Origin: Ahrensia kielensis DSM 5890
GTDB taxonomy: Bacteria; Pseudomonadota; Alphaproteobacteria; Rhizobiales; Rhizobiaceae
NCBI RefSeq assembly: GCF_000374465.1
Contig: NZ_KB894529.1
Coordinates: 496,001 to 560,000, forward strand
Length of the DNA stretch: 64,000 bases
Direction: 5' to 3'
The first letter of the stretch is position 1, and each line of letters opens with the position of its first letter. Of the stretch, positions 30,187 to 39,167 are shown piece after piece. A program made the position numbers and the translations under genes. A model generated the notes under the pieces. The model saw only the letters and a program-made list of their open reading frames with translations. It did not search any database and was not told where the DNA came from.

Positions 30187-31866
30187 CTATAGACCTGTAA
30201 TGCCGCGGCGGTTTCGGAAAATCAAAGCAGGCAGTGTTGATGCAAGTAAGAACCCGATAAATGGCAGCATCATCTGCATGAAAGCATAAATGCCAATAAT
30301 ACGCCGATTACCGCCCGATCCAAGTGCAACGGCTTCGGTCGTAATTGTCGGAAAGCGCCCTGCGCCAATCAACAAAGTGGGTAAATATTGCCCGATTGAA
30401 ACGGCAAAACCAACGGCACATGCAGCCAATATCGCGCGCAGCAACATGGGCGTGCGTATGCGCCAGAAGATTCGCCAATTTGATGATCCAAGCGCTGCAC
30501 CGATTGAATCATAGCGCTTGTCAAATGCGCGCCAAGGCGCAGAAAGCGATAAAAACACATAGGGCAAAACAAACACCACATGGACCAATATCAACGCTGT
30601 CCAACTGGCTATCGCATTCACACTGAGGAGCAAAAGTTGAAGGCCGAAAAGAAAGCCAATCTGTGGAACCAGCAAAGGCAGATAAAGCAATAACAAAGCC
30701 CGATTGCCGCCATTACGCCCCGTTTGTTGTTCGCGTGCCAAACAGGCCAAGCTAATTATTATGGAAATTGCGACCGACGCTCCCCCAATAATGATCGTTG
30801 TTATCAATGGTTGCGAAAGCCCCGGTAGCGCTCGCATCCAGTTTTTAAACGAAAGTGTATTGGGCAATGTGTTTGGAAACTGCCACAGACCCGATACGGA
30901 CCAAAGGGCAAGAACGAGCAAACCGCCAAATACGATCAATGCTGATGCTGTCATCAAAACGGATGCCGTAACGCGAAAGCCCCAATCATGCGTGTAGCGG
31001 TTTCCTTTTGCGGCCAAGCTTCGAGATGCAGCGCCGGTAAAGCGTTCGATGAGTATCCAAACCAATAATGCAAAAGCTGTGACTGCAATTTGCACACACG
31101 CACCGGCACAGGCCATAAAGCGCATCTTTAAATCAGGATCATTCATCCAGCCGACAAGCCGCACAGGCAAAGTATATGGCGTTGCTGGGCCTAGAATGAT
31201 TGCCATATCCACATTGGCGCTTGCATAGGCAATAACGGCAAATATAGGCAGTCTTATCTGCCTGTAAACCGACGGCCATGTCGAAAGCAGGAAACCTGCC
31301 ATGCGGCCATACCCTAAAGACTGCGTAAGGTGAGACGATTTAATTGCTGCAATTTGCGGCAAGGCGGCAAGCGTTACCAACAATAAAAATGGCACTTCCT
31401 TCACGACCAATCCGGCAATCAGCGCAAGGCCAAGCTGATCGTTGACGATCAATAAATCTAGCGGCCGCTCCCACCCTGTTAGCCATGGTGAAAACAGGCG
31501 TGCGAAAAACCCCGAAGGCGCAATCATAAACGCAAAGCCAAATGCCGCCGCAGCATGGGGCACGGATAAGAGTGGTGAAACGAGATATTGAACTTTTTTA
31601 AAAAGGCGCGTGCCATACCATGCGGACACAAAGCCTGCGACAAGCATAACAGATAGAGCGGTTGAGATGATGCCTATAAAAAACGATTGAGAAATTGAGC
31701 GCCAAATACCTGTTTGCGAAAACAACTCTCCAAAAGGAAGCAGCGAAAAATCTTCGCCCCCTAAAGCTGGCAAATAGCCAAATGCTGGTAGCACGGTTCC
31801 AGCTAACCCGCATAAAACGGGCACAGCCAGAACCAGCAATGCAATGAGCGGTGAATATCGCAGCAT
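30187..31866 (-). CDS. ynjC: ABC transporter permease, YnjC type (fused double permease)
   Basis: This inner-membrane permease of 559 aa has about 12 hydrophobic helices arranged as two fused MetI-like halves. Each half carries an EAA-type loop, visible in the second as YDSIGAALGSSNWRIFWRIRTPM. Fused permeases occur in ThiP, FbpB and YnjC; the linkage to a YnjB-like binding protein supports YnjC. It lies 33 bp after ynjB and 19 bp before ynjD. Confidence 0.82.
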   Translation of the reverse strand: MLRYSPLIALLVLAVPVLCGLAGTVLPAFGYLPALGGEDFSLLPFGELFSQTGIWRSISQSFFIGIISTALSVMLVAGFVSAWYGTRLFKKVQYLVSPLLSVPHAAAAFGFAFMIAPSGFFARLFSPWLTGWERPLDLLIVNDQLGLALIAGLVVKEVPFLLLVTLAALPQIAAIKSSHLTQSLGYGRMAGFLLSTWPSVYRQIRLPIFAVIAYASANVDMAIILGPATPYTLPVRLVGWMNDPDLKMRFMACAGACVQIAVTAFALLVWILIERFTGAASRSLAAKGNRYTHDWGFRVTASVLMTASALIVFGGLLVLALWSVSGLWQFPNTLPNTLSFKNWMRALPGLSQPLITTIIIGGASVAISIIISLACLAREQQTGRNGGNRALLLLYLPLLVPQIGFLFGLQLLLLSVNAIASWTALILVHVVFVLPYVFLSLSAPWRAFDKRYDSIGAALGSSNWRIFWRIRTPMLLRAILAACAVGFAVSIGQYLPTLLIGAGRFPTITTEAVALGSGGNRRIIGIYAFMQMMLPFIGFLLASTLPALIFRNRRGITGL

Positions 31867-31899
31867 TAGCCTACCCGCCCTTGCTCAACCAAAAAGAAA

Positions 31900-33129
31900 T
31901 TAATTGGCAACACCGTAACGAGATGCCCATTTTTCTTCGATTACAGCCATCCAGCTTGGGTGCGGCTCGTCAAATGCTGGCCCAAGCTCATCAGGGCGCA
32001 ATGTTGCCACGCCAAGATCAAGTGCGCTGAATTCTGCGGCTTTCTCTTCTGGCAATTTACTCATCGCCAAAACGGTTGGATCACCCCAAAATGCAGGATC
32101 CTGCTTTCGCAATTGTGCCTCTGGTGAAATCAGAAAGTTCGCTAAGATCAGAGCGCCTGCCTTTGCATTGGCATTATACGGAATGGCAACAAAATGCGTA
32201 TTGCCTAATGTGCCGCCTGAAAATGTGAAGGACCGCACGGTATCGGGCAACTCGTCGTTCGCAATCGCACTTGAAGCGGTTGCTGGATTGAAGGCAAATG
32301 TTATTTCCAATTCGCCATCAGCCAATAATTGGCTCATTGATGGGTAGTCGCGCGGAAAAGCCTTTGCTTCACGCCAAAGATTTGGGTGCAGCTTATCAAG
32401 ATAATCAAACAACGGCTTGGAGACGGCTTCAAAATCCACATCCTCGGCGGGTTGCTGAAGCAGCGACACGTCCTCGACCTGCTCTATCAAAATCTGCTTG
32501 AGGAAGCTTGAGCCAATAAAATCCGGTGGCTGTGGGTAGGAAAAACGGCCAGGATTCTCTTCTGCCCATTTAAGCAGATCATCAGAGTTGTCTGGCATTT
32601 CATCCGCCTTAGTACGGGCGCTATCGTGGAAAAAGACAAGCTTTGCCATTCCCCAGGGCGATTCCATGCCATCTGTTGGAATGGTGAAATCTGTTGTAAT
32701 CGTTGGCTTGTTCTCAACGTCTACATATTGCCAATTTGGAAGGTTTTGCGCCCAATCGGGACCATAGAGCAGGTCTTGGTTCTTCATGGATGCGAAGTTC
32801 TCTCCGTTAATCCAAATCAAATCAATAGAGCCATCTTCATCTTTGCCAGCAGCTTTTTCAGCAACGACTGCGGAAACTGCATTTGCAGTGTCGTCTAATT
32901 TAACGTGAACAACTTCAATGCCATAGGTGTCTTTAAGGTTCTGTCCGACCCATTCGATATAGTCATTAATTTGAGTCGATCCGCCCCAAGCATTCCAATA
33001 GACAGTCTGGCCTTCGGCTTCTTTAACAACCATATCCCAGATTTTGGAATCAGTGTCTGCAAAGGCATGGCTTGTCAAAGAAAGAGACGCTGCGCTCAGT
33101 GCGGTCCATAGACTAATTTTCTTGATCAT
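31900..33129 (-). CDS. ynjB: ABC transporter substrate-binding protein, YnjB type
   Basis: This periplasmic binding protein starts at the ATG at 33129 (409 aa), which directly opens a signal peptide (MIKKISLWTALSAASLSLTSHAFA, written in part: core LWTALSAASLSL). The frame extends 19 codons upstream without a signal, so I rejected the longer start. The mature part contains DLIWINGENFASMKNQ and SYPQPPDFIGSSFLKQ, stretches I recognise as typical of YnjB. It is first in ynjB-ynjC-ynjD-hrpB. Substrate unknown; thiamine is a weaker alternative. Confidence 0.82.
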   Translation of the reverse strand: MIKKISLWTALSAASLSLTSHAFADTDSKIWDMVVKEAEGQTVYWNAWGGSTQINDYIEWVGQNLKDTYGIEVVHVKLDDTANAVSAVVAEKAAGKDEDGSIDLIWINGENFASMKNQDLLYGPDWAQNLPNWQYVDVENKPTITTDFTIPTDGMESPWGMAKLVFFHDSARTKADEMPDNSDDLLKWAEENPGRFSYPQPPDFIGSSFLKQILIEQVEDVSLLQQPAEDVDFEAVSKPLFDYLDKLHPNLWREAKAFPRDYPSMSQLLADGELEITFAFNPATASSAIANDELPDTVRSFTFSGGTLGNTHFVAIPYNANAKAGALILANFLISPEAQLRKQDPAFWGDPTVLAMSKLPEEKAAEFSALDLGVATLRPDELGPAFDEPHPSWMAVIEEKWASRYGVAN

Positions 33130-33238
33130 TTCGATGCCCCAATTAATTATGAGACATCTTGAACATGTAGAACGCTCGAAGGTCAATTCACCAATAGAGC
33201 GCTCAACTCACAAAGTAGTGATATACAAACAGCTGTGG

Positions 33239-33658
33239 TTAATCTGTCTGAGAAATCGCAATCTTTTTTACAAGCTTTTCAGGGCGCGGACGATCAAGAT
33301 CGATCATAAGTAAGCCGTTTTTCAACTCAGCAGCCAAAACCCGCATACCATCGGCCAATACAAATGCTTTTTGAAACTGGCGCGCAGCAATGCCGCGGTG
33401 AAGGAAATCGCGGTCGCTATCATCGCGTTGTTTGCCGCGCACAACCAACTGGCTGTCTTCGGTCGTGATATCAAGATCATCGATGGCAAAGCCCGCTACG
33501 GCAAGCGTGATCCGCAAGATATCCATTTCCTCATGGCGCATGCGCTCAATATTATAAGGTGGATAGCCGTCAGCAGATTTCGCAACCCGCTCAAGTGATT
33601 TTTCTATAGCTTCAAACCCGACAAGAAGCGGACTGGAAAAAGTGGTCATACGTGTCAT
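33239..33658 (-). CDS. Small heat-shock protein (Hsp20/IbpA family)
   Basis: This ATP-independent chaperone holds unfolding proteins. The alpha-crystallin domain covers about residues 30-125, with the class A rhizobial pattern: PPYNIER, the beta-strand LRITLAVAGF, RGIAARQFQKAFVLADGM, and the ELKNGLLMIDL motif. Length 139 aa fits. No second hsp gene is adjacent. The 5' untranslated region has pairing potential around UCGCU and could act as an RNA thermometer, as in other rhizobial Hsp20 genes (see findings). Confidence 0.93.
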   Translation of the reverse strand: MTRMTTFSSPLLVGFEAIEKSLERVAKSADGYPPYNIERMRHEEMDILRITLAVAGFAIDDLDITTEDSQLVVRGKQRDDSDRDFLHRGIAARQFQKAFVLADGMRVLAAELKNGLLMIDLDRPRPEKLVKKIAISQTD

Positions 33659-33790
33659 AATCTATCAGACCAGATTTCGCTGGCCATGCCCTCATTTTAA
33701 GCGACATAAGAAACAAACCCTACTGGCATTTGCTTCAACCTTAAGTATGGTCACTTAGAATCACATTTTCAAGAAAGATACGGACGACAA

Positions 33791-34738
33791 ATGGCAAACA
33801 ATGATCCGCGCGCCATCATTATTGATACAGATCCTGGCCAAGATGATGCAATTGCAATTTTACTCGCTCTTGCGAGCCCTGAGCTTGATGTGCTTGGGCT
33901 TACAATCGTCGCGGGCAATGTTCCGCTTGATTTGACCGTTAAAAATGCCCTCAAAGTTTGTGAGTTGGCTGGAAAAACAGACACTAAAGTCTTTCCCGGT
34001 GCGGCAGGTCCACTTGGCAGGCCGCTGGTAACGGCTGAACATGTTCATGGTGATACAGGCTTAAATGGCCCTGATTTACCTGAACCAACAATGCAGCCTC
34101 AAGATAAACACGGCGTTGACTTCATCATCGAACAGGTTCGCGCACATGATGCAGGCCACATAACGCTCTGTCCGCTTGGACCGCTTACAAACATCGCAAC
34201 CGCATTGCAAAAAGCGCCCGATATCGCCCCTAAAATACGTGAGATCGTTTTGATGGGTGGTGGTTTTTTTGAAGGTGGCAACATAACGCCTGCGGCTGAG
34301 TTTAATATTTATGTCGACCCACAAGCTGCCGACATTGTTTTCAAATCGGGCATACCCATTGTCATGGCGCCGCTTGATTGCACACACAAAGCTTTAACAA
34401 CAAAAGAGCGTATTGATGCCCTTCGCGCTAAAGGCACAAAGGTATGCGACGCCACGGCTGATCTCGTTGATTTCTTTGAACGTTTTGATGAAGAAAAATA
34501 CGGCACCGACGGCGGCCCGCTTCACGACCCTTGTGTGACAGCTTATCTTATCAAGCCTGAACTTTTCTCTGGCCGGATGTGTAATGTGGAGATCGAAACT
34601 CAGTCCGAACTCACAATGGGCATGACAGTGATTGACTGGTGGGGTGTGACGGATCGCAAAAAGAACGCGATGGTTCTCAATCAAATTGACGCACAAGGTT
34701 TCTTTGATTTGATTACCGAGCGCGTCGCCACGCTTTAA
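33791..34738 (+). CDS. Inosine-uridine-preferring nucleoside hydrolase
   Basis: This enzyme cleaves ribonucleosides into base and ribose for salvage. The calcium-binding signature DTDPGQDDA occurs at residues 12-20, and further active-site stretches are VPLDLTVKNA, FNIYVDPQAA and HDPCVTAYL. At 315 aa it is a normal IU-NH protein. It converges on ribokinase with a 4-bp overlap of the ends. The two together would turn nucleosides into ribose-5-phosphate, although they are not in one operon. Confidence 0.93.
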   Translation: MANNDPRAIIIDTDPGQDDAIAILLALASPELDVLGLTIVAGNVPLDLTVKNALKVCELAGKTDTKVFPGAAGPLGRPLVTAEHVHGDTGLNGPDLPEPTMQPQDKHGVDFIIEQVRAHDAGHITLCPLGPLTNIATALQKAPDIAPKIREIVLMGGGFFEGGNITPAAEFNIYVDPQAADIVFKSGIPIVMAPLDCTHKALTTKERIDALRAKGTKVCDATADLVDFFERFDEEKYGTDGGPLHDPCVTAYLIKPELFSGRMCNVEIETQSELTMGMTVIDWWGVTDRKKNAMVLNQIDAQGFFDLITERVATL

Positions 34739-35643
34739 GCAATCATTTTATCAATGTCGGCGCGCAGCGGTATCGCTGGCTGCGCTCCGGCCTGCAAACA
34801 AGCCAAAGCTCCCGCAGCACATGCAAATTTTAGTACTGCTTCGACCGGCTGTCCCTCGCTCAATGCAACAGCAAGCGCACCACAAAAAGTATCTCCTGCG
34901 CCCACTGTATCAACAGCTTCAATTTTGGGCGATTTTGCAGAATATTCTTTGCCATCAATGATCGCCAAGGCACCATCTGCGCCCAGCGTTATGATGAGGC
35001 CCTTGCCAAAGGTTTGGCAAAAGGCGTGCGCTTTTTCACGGCGGTCATTTCCGCTCAGGTTCAAAGCTTGGCTCAGATCGTCAAATTCTGTTTCATTGGC
35101 AATGGTGATATCGGCGTGCTTGGCAAGTTCAACGGCCCCTTCACCGTAAGGTGCAATATTAAGAATGGAGCGTGCCCCAGCTTCTTGTGCAGCCTTGATG
35201 GCTGCAAGATTTGCCGCATCAGGCACCTCCATCTGCAAGACGACAATATCATCCGCTTTAATCGAAGCGCCCTTTAAGCTGTCACCATCGACACAAGCGT
35301 TAGCCCCAGCGATAACTGCAATCTGATTTTCCCCAGAGGTTTCATCAACCAAAATCATCGCAACGCCAGTAGAAATATCGCCCTCTGTGATCGCCGCGAC
35401 ACCGCCCAAATCCACGCCTGCGCTTTTAAGCAATGCCAAGGCAGGTTCTGCATTTGCATCTTCGCCAACGGCACCGATCATTGAGACATCCGCGCCTGCC
35501 CGCCTTGCGGCCAATGCCTGATTGGCGCCTTTTCCGCCGGGGGCGCTTGCAAAACTTGACCCTGAGACTGTTTCACCGGGCAAAGGTATTTTTTTAACAC
35601 GGGCGATTAAATCAAGATTGATTGAGCCAACAACGATTATCAT
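34735..35643 (-). CDS. rbsK: Ribokinase
   Basis: This PfkB-family kinase phosphorylates ribose at O-5. The N-terminal signature GSINLDLIARV and GGKGANQALAA, and the C-terminal DTVGAGDTFCGAL with catalytic Asp, are all intact. I chose the ATG at 35643 because AGGG lies 7 nt upstream and the protein then opens MIIVVGSINLD; the frame runs 17 codons further. At 302 aa it is a standard ribokinase. Its pairing with the convergent nucleoside hydrolase suggests use of ribose from nucleosides. Confidence 0.93.
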   Translation of the reverse strand: MIIVVGSINLDLIARVKKIPLPGETVSGSSFASAPGGKGANQALAARRAGADVSMIGAVGEDANAEPALALLKSAGVDLGGVAAITEGDISTGVAMILVDETSGENQIAVIAGANACVDGDSLKGASIKADDIVVLQMEVPDAANLAAIKAAQEAGARSILNIAPYGEGAVELAKHADITIANETEFDDLSQALNLSGNDRREKAHAFCQTFGKGLIITLGADGALAIIDGKEYSAKSPKIEAVDTVGAGDTFCGALAVALSEGQPVEAVLKFACAAGALACLQAGAQPAIPLRADIDKMIA

Positions 35644-35839
35644 AAATATCCCTTTGCCTTCATACTTAGCATTCACGAAGCTTCTTAGAACCATCTAAAA
35701 TGATGCTCACTCGTGCTATCAGAATGCATTTTCATTGTCAGGTATCAATCACATCAAGCAAGAGGATTTTTGCGAGCTTGATACAATTGGCTTATTGACT
35801 TGCAAAATACCAAACCGTAAATCGGCTCACCAATAACGT

Positions 35840-35925
35840 GCCCAGATGGCGGAATTGGTAGACGCGCCAGCTTCAGGTGCTGGTACTCGCAAGGGTGTGG
35901 AGGTTCGAGTCCTCTTCTGGCACCA
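35840..35925 (+). tRNA. tRNA-Leu (anticodon CAG), acceptor stem imperfect
   Basis: An 86-nt leucine tRNA with encoded CCA. The anticodon loop TTCAGGT (anticodon CAG) sits on a 5-bp CCAGC/GCTGG stem. The long variable arm (ACTC/GGGT, GCAA loop) and T-arm (TTCGAGT) are canonical. The 5' acceptor strand is GCCCAGA, but the 3' strand before CCA reads TCTGGCA, one G short of the expected TCTGGGCA. This leaves five contiguous pairs plus a bulge. Confidence 0.88.
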
Positions 35926-35982
35926 CATCATTGATCGATAAATGTGCTTTTTGCACCACCTACAAATTGCTTACTAAAATAC

Positions 35983-36453
35983 CTAACGCAGCTGTGAAGC
36001 TTTAATTTGTGGCAGACGGCGGCGCACCGGCGATGATTTAATTATTGCGGTATTTGTTTCTGCTTTTTCGTGAAATGGCTCAAGAATAGCGTCTAGGTCC
36101 TTCATCTCACCGAAAACCAAACGGCAGACAAAGCAATCATCCCCTGTCACCGCATCACAGGCTGTGAAGCGCGGCTCCTCGATGATCATGCTCTTGATAA
36201 TGTGCAAATTGCCCGGCCTTGGCTTAATTCTAACGATCGCTTCGAGCGCCTGACCAAGCGCTCCATAATCGATATCAACGGTGAAATTCCTGATTATTCC
36301 AGCACTTTCCATTCGCTTAACGCGCTCGGCAACGCTTGGGCTAGACATGCCGACCTTTGAGGCAAGCTCAGAATAAGAAATGCGCCCAGCCTTATCCAAT
36401 TCATATAGAATTTTTAAGTCGACGCTATCAACAACCTTATATTGGGAGGGCAT
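35983..36453 (-). CDS. Lrp/AsnC-family transcriptional regulator
   Basis: This is a leucine-responsive-type regulator with an N-terminal helix-turn-helix (DLKILYELDKAGRISYSELASKVG, recognised by its ISYSELA and SSPSVAERVKRME parts, about residues 8-55) and a C-terminal RAM/ligand-binding domain. Length 156 aa is typical. It is divergent from the phzF-like gene across 118 bp, so it may control that gene as well as itself. The effector is unknown. Confidence 0.9.
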   Translation of the reverse strand: MPSQYKVVDSVDLKILYELDKAGRISYSELASKVGMSSPSVAERVKRMESAGIIRNFTVDIDYGALGQALEAIVRIKPRPGNLHIIKSMIIEEPRFTACDAVTGDDCFVCRLVFGEMKDLDAILEPFHEKAETNTAIIKSSPVRRRLPQIKASQLR

Positions 36454-36571
36454 TTCTTTAATTTACCTACAGTTCAAAAAGAATTTAGGAATTATACCTT
36501 GAAATATGCAGATCGCAAACTCCATCAATTTGTTATCTTAACACCAGACTTCATCAATCAGGAACAATGAC

Positions 36572-37405
36572 ATGACGATTTTAAGAGTGGCAGCATTCAG
36601 CGATGCGGAAACTGGCGGTAACCCAGCGGGCGTTATGATAATTGAGGAATTACCAAGCGAAGCACAGATGCAGAAGATTGCTGCTGAAGTTGGGTATTCA
36701 GAAACAGTTTTTGCAGCTCGTCAAACTGATGGGAAATGGATGACGCGGTATTTTTCGCCTGAAAGCGAAGTGCCTTTTTGTGGGCATGCGACAATTGCTT
36801 TGGGTGCAGCCTTGGCTGATCAATTTGGTCCCAACGTTTGGACATTATCTTTACGTCATACTGAAATCACGATTGAAGGCAGCCAAAACGGAAAGGTCTA
36901 CAGCGCATCCCTACAGTCACCGCCAACATCACACAGCAAGATTGTGGCGGAGACATTGGGCGCGATCCTCGAACTTTTGGGATATAATGCTAACGACCTC
37001 GATAAGGACATGCCCCCAATGTTGATCAGTGCTGGCGCCAACCATATTGTCCTTAACTTAAACAGCCTCGAAAAGCTTGCCGCTATGCACTATGATCTTG
37101 ATGCTGGCCGCACTTTAATGAATGCAATGAGCCTCACCACCATCATGCTTGTTTGGCAAGAAAGTGAAAGGCTCTTTCATGTGCGAAACGCTTTCGCTTC
37201 TGGCGGTGTATTAGAAGATCCTGCAACAGGAGCCGCAGCTGCTGCTTTTGCAGGCTATTTGCGCGATAGCGGGAAATTGTCAGGCGGGGAAATTAACATC
37301 ATCCAAGGTGAGGACATGGGCGCTCGCTCGCTCATAAAAGCAACAGTGTCGGGCGAAAAAGGCAGCTCAATTCAAATATCTGGGACGGCTCGCTATATGG
37401 CATAA
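36572..37405 (+). CDS. PhzF-family isomerase/epimerase
   Basis: This belongs to the PhzF fold, related to diaminopimelate epimerase; most members are uncharacterised isomerases. The catalytic glutamate region is visible as AEVGYSETVFA, and family motifs FCGHATIALG and EDPATGAAAAAFAGYL are intact. Length 277 aa is normal. The AATGACATG context gives an ATG with a GGAACA ribosome site. The divergent Lrp gene is its probable regulator. Substrate unknown. Confidence 0.88.
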   Translation: MTILRVAAFSDAETGGNPAGVMIIEELPSEAQMQKIAAEVGYSETVFAARQTDGKWMTRYFSPESEVPFCGHATIALGAALADQFGPNVWTLSLRHTEITIEGSQNGKVYSASLQSPPTSHSKIVAETLGAILELLGYNANDLDKDMPPMLISAGANHIVLNLNSLEKLAAMHYDLDAGRTLMNAMSLTTIMLVWQESERLFHVRNAFASGGVLEDPATGAAAAAFAGYLRDSGKLSGGEINIIQGEDMGARSLIKATVSGEKGSSIQISGTARYMA

Positions 37406-37439
37406 CCGCTCACAGTCCCTGACCTCATTTAGGCGCGTG

Positions 37440-38459
37440 TTAGCTCTTTGGCTTTCGAGCTGTGCTCTCACGCGCCATCACAGAATATCCTAAATCAACA
37501 ACGGGCTTTTCAGGTTCATCACCTTGCAGAGTTTGCAACAACATTGTTGCAGCCATGCGGCCCATTTCTTCGCGGTAGGTTTTGACGCTGGTAATCGCGG
37601 GGTAAGCGGCGGCCATCATCTCTAGGTCATTAAAACCACAAATTCCCATATTGTTTGGAACATCTATGCCTCTGTGCAGACATTCAAACACTGCTCCGAG
37701 CGCCAAGTCATCATTGTTACACAGTACTGCATCTGTATCAGGCGCATGCTCCAGCAACCGAGCCATTAAATCTCGGCCAAGCGCAGCCGAGGATGGCGCA
37801 GGCGTCGTCAAAATGCGGTTCGGGTCAAAAATGCCAGCAGCCCGCGTAACATCTTCAAACCCTTCCATGCGCCGCTGCGTCCGTGGATCAATTCGCGCTG
37901 CCAAAAACCCCGGACGCTTATATCCGCGATCAATCAAATGCCGTGTTGCTGCGCGTGCACCGTCGCTATGGGAAAACCCCACCATCATATCGATAGGCGA
38001 TGCACCAATTTCCATGATTTGAACAACGCGGCACGGTGCGTTTTTTAAGAGCTCGCGTGTTTTTTTTGTTTGATCGATTCCAGAAACAATTAATCCGGCA
38101 GGTCGCTGGCTTAAAAAAGTGCGTGTTAACGCCTCTTCCGTTTCAGCCACATAGCGTGAATTACCCAATTGCACCTGCCATTGGCTACCTTCAATCACGC
38201 CGTAAATACCGCGCATCACATCTGCAAAAACATTATTGGTCACAGACGGAATGATGACACCAATGACGTTTGTGCGGCCAGCAGCAAGCGCCCGCGCCGC
38301 TGGATCGGGCACATAACCCAAACGCTCTATAACTGCCGCGATCTGTTCACGTGATTTAGCTGATACGCGCTCTGGCTCACGCAGTGACCTTGATACGGTC
38401 ATGGGGCTCACGCCAGCCTCACGCGCAACATCTGCAATAGTTACACCCGTTGATTTCAT
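37440..38459 (-). CDS. LacI-family regulator of the gluconate module (GntR-like)
   Basis: This repressor has the LacI helix-turn-helix at its N-terminus (VTIADVAREAGVSPMTVSR, residues about 6-24, and the hinge helix DPAARALAAGRT) followed by a periplasmic-binding-protein-like sensor domain. I chose the ATG at 38459 (339 aa) since it leaves the usual short leader before the HTH; the frame extends 24 codons upstream. It is divergent from gluconokinase. A 16-bp palindrome in the gntK promoter is its probable operator, by analogy with E. coli GntR, whose ligand is gluconate. Confidence 0.9.
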   Translation of the reverse strand: MKSTGVTIADVAREAGVSPMTVSRSLREPERVSAKSREQIAAVIERLGYVPDPAARALAAGRTNVIGVIIPSVTNNVFADVMRGIYGVIEGSQWQVQLGNSRYVAETEEALTRTFLSQRPAGLIVSGIDQTKKTRELLKNAPCRVVQIMEIGASPIDMMVGFSHSDGARAATRHLIDRGYKRPGFLAARIDPRTQRRMEGFEDVTRAAGIFDPNRILTTPAPSSAALGRDLMARLLEHAPDTDAVLCNNDDLALGAVFECLHRGIDVPNNMGICGFNDLEMMAAAYPAITSVKTYREEMGRMAATMLLQTLQGDEPEKPVVDLGYSVMARESTARKPKS

Positions 38460-38524
38460 TTTATTTCTAATCCAGTCGGCGCTCGAAACTCGCAGTTGGC
38501 AACATCTAGAATGTAATTTATCAC

Positions 38525-38553
38525 TTGACAAATGTTAGCGCTACCATTTTATT
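38525..38553 (+). promoter_or_regulatory. gntK promoter with LacI-type operator in the spacer
   Basis: TTGACA (38525-38530) and TTTATT (38548-38553) are spaced exactly 17 bp apart. The spacer is filled by ATGTTAGCGCTACCAT (38532-38547), a 16-bp palindrome with one mismatched pair and a central CG, as expected for a LacI/GntR operator. Binding there would block RNA polymerase. The gntK start lies 22 bp downstream of the -10 box. Confidence 0.8.
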
Positions 38554-38574
38554 GTCCCTCGGAGGAAAATTCAC

Positions 38575-39135
38575 ATGAATGCGAGCGCGACATCGCCATC
38601 AATCATCATTATGGGTGTCTGCGGCGCAGGTAAATCTGCTGTCGGCGCAGCTTTGGCGAAAAATATAAATCGCCCATTTGTTGAAGCGGACGACTTTCAT
38701 TCAACCTCAAACCGCACAAAAATGACGAACGGTATCGCACTCACAGATGCAGACCGTATACCATGGCTTGAAGCTGTTGCTAAAACTGCGCTTGCAGCAG
38801 ATGACGGCATCAATCCTGTGATTGCATGCTCTGCGCTCAAGCGCTCATACCGAGAGCTACTCAGCACTCAGCTTTCTGGCGCGCTATTCATACATTTGAG
38901 CGCTGACCGTAACATTTTAGCCGAGCGACTACAGGCGCGAAAATCTCATTTTGTCGGCGTGGCGTTACTTGAAAGCCAACTGGCCTCTCTTGAGCTTCTG
39001 GCAAAAGAGGAAAATGGCATAACGCTCGACTGCAACCAGCCTTTGACGACGATCATAGAACAGATCGTCACATACCTCGATAATGCCCATAAAAACGGCT
39101 TGAGGGTCAATGTCAGCCAACAATTTACTGGCTGA
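38575..39135 (+). CDS. gntK: Gluconokinase, first copy
   Basis: This enzyme phosphorylates D-gluconate to 6-phosphogluconate, feeding the Entner-Doudoroff or pentose phosphate route. The P-loop is GVCGAGKS at residues 14-21. Family stretches ADDFHSTSNRTKM and CSALKRSYRELL are intact. Length 186 aa is normal. GGAGG lies 8 nt before the ATG. It is followed after 32 bp by a TRAP transporter, suggesting one inducible unit for uptake and phosphorylation of gluconate or a related sugar acid. A second gluconokinase gene lies at 60.5 kb. Confidence 0.93.
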   Translation: MNASATSPSIIIMGVCGAGKSAVGAALAKNINRPFVEADDFHSTSNRTKMTNGIALTDADRIPWLEAVAKTALAADDGINPVIACSALKRSYRELLSTQLSGALFIHLSADRNILAERLQARKSHFVGVALLESQLASLELLAKEENGITLDCNQPLTTIIEQIVTYLDNAHKNGLRVNVSQQFTG

Positions 39136-39167
39136 GAACGAAAACACATGCAACGGAGGAAAACCGC

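Noticed and set aside
29505-33129. Annotation of the ABC operon as thiamine transporter ThiBPQ
   Set aside because: Gene order and the fused permease fit, but the binding protein has stretches typical of YnjB (DLIWINGENFASMK, YPQPPDFIGSSFLKQ), and no thiamine riboswitch is visible upstream.
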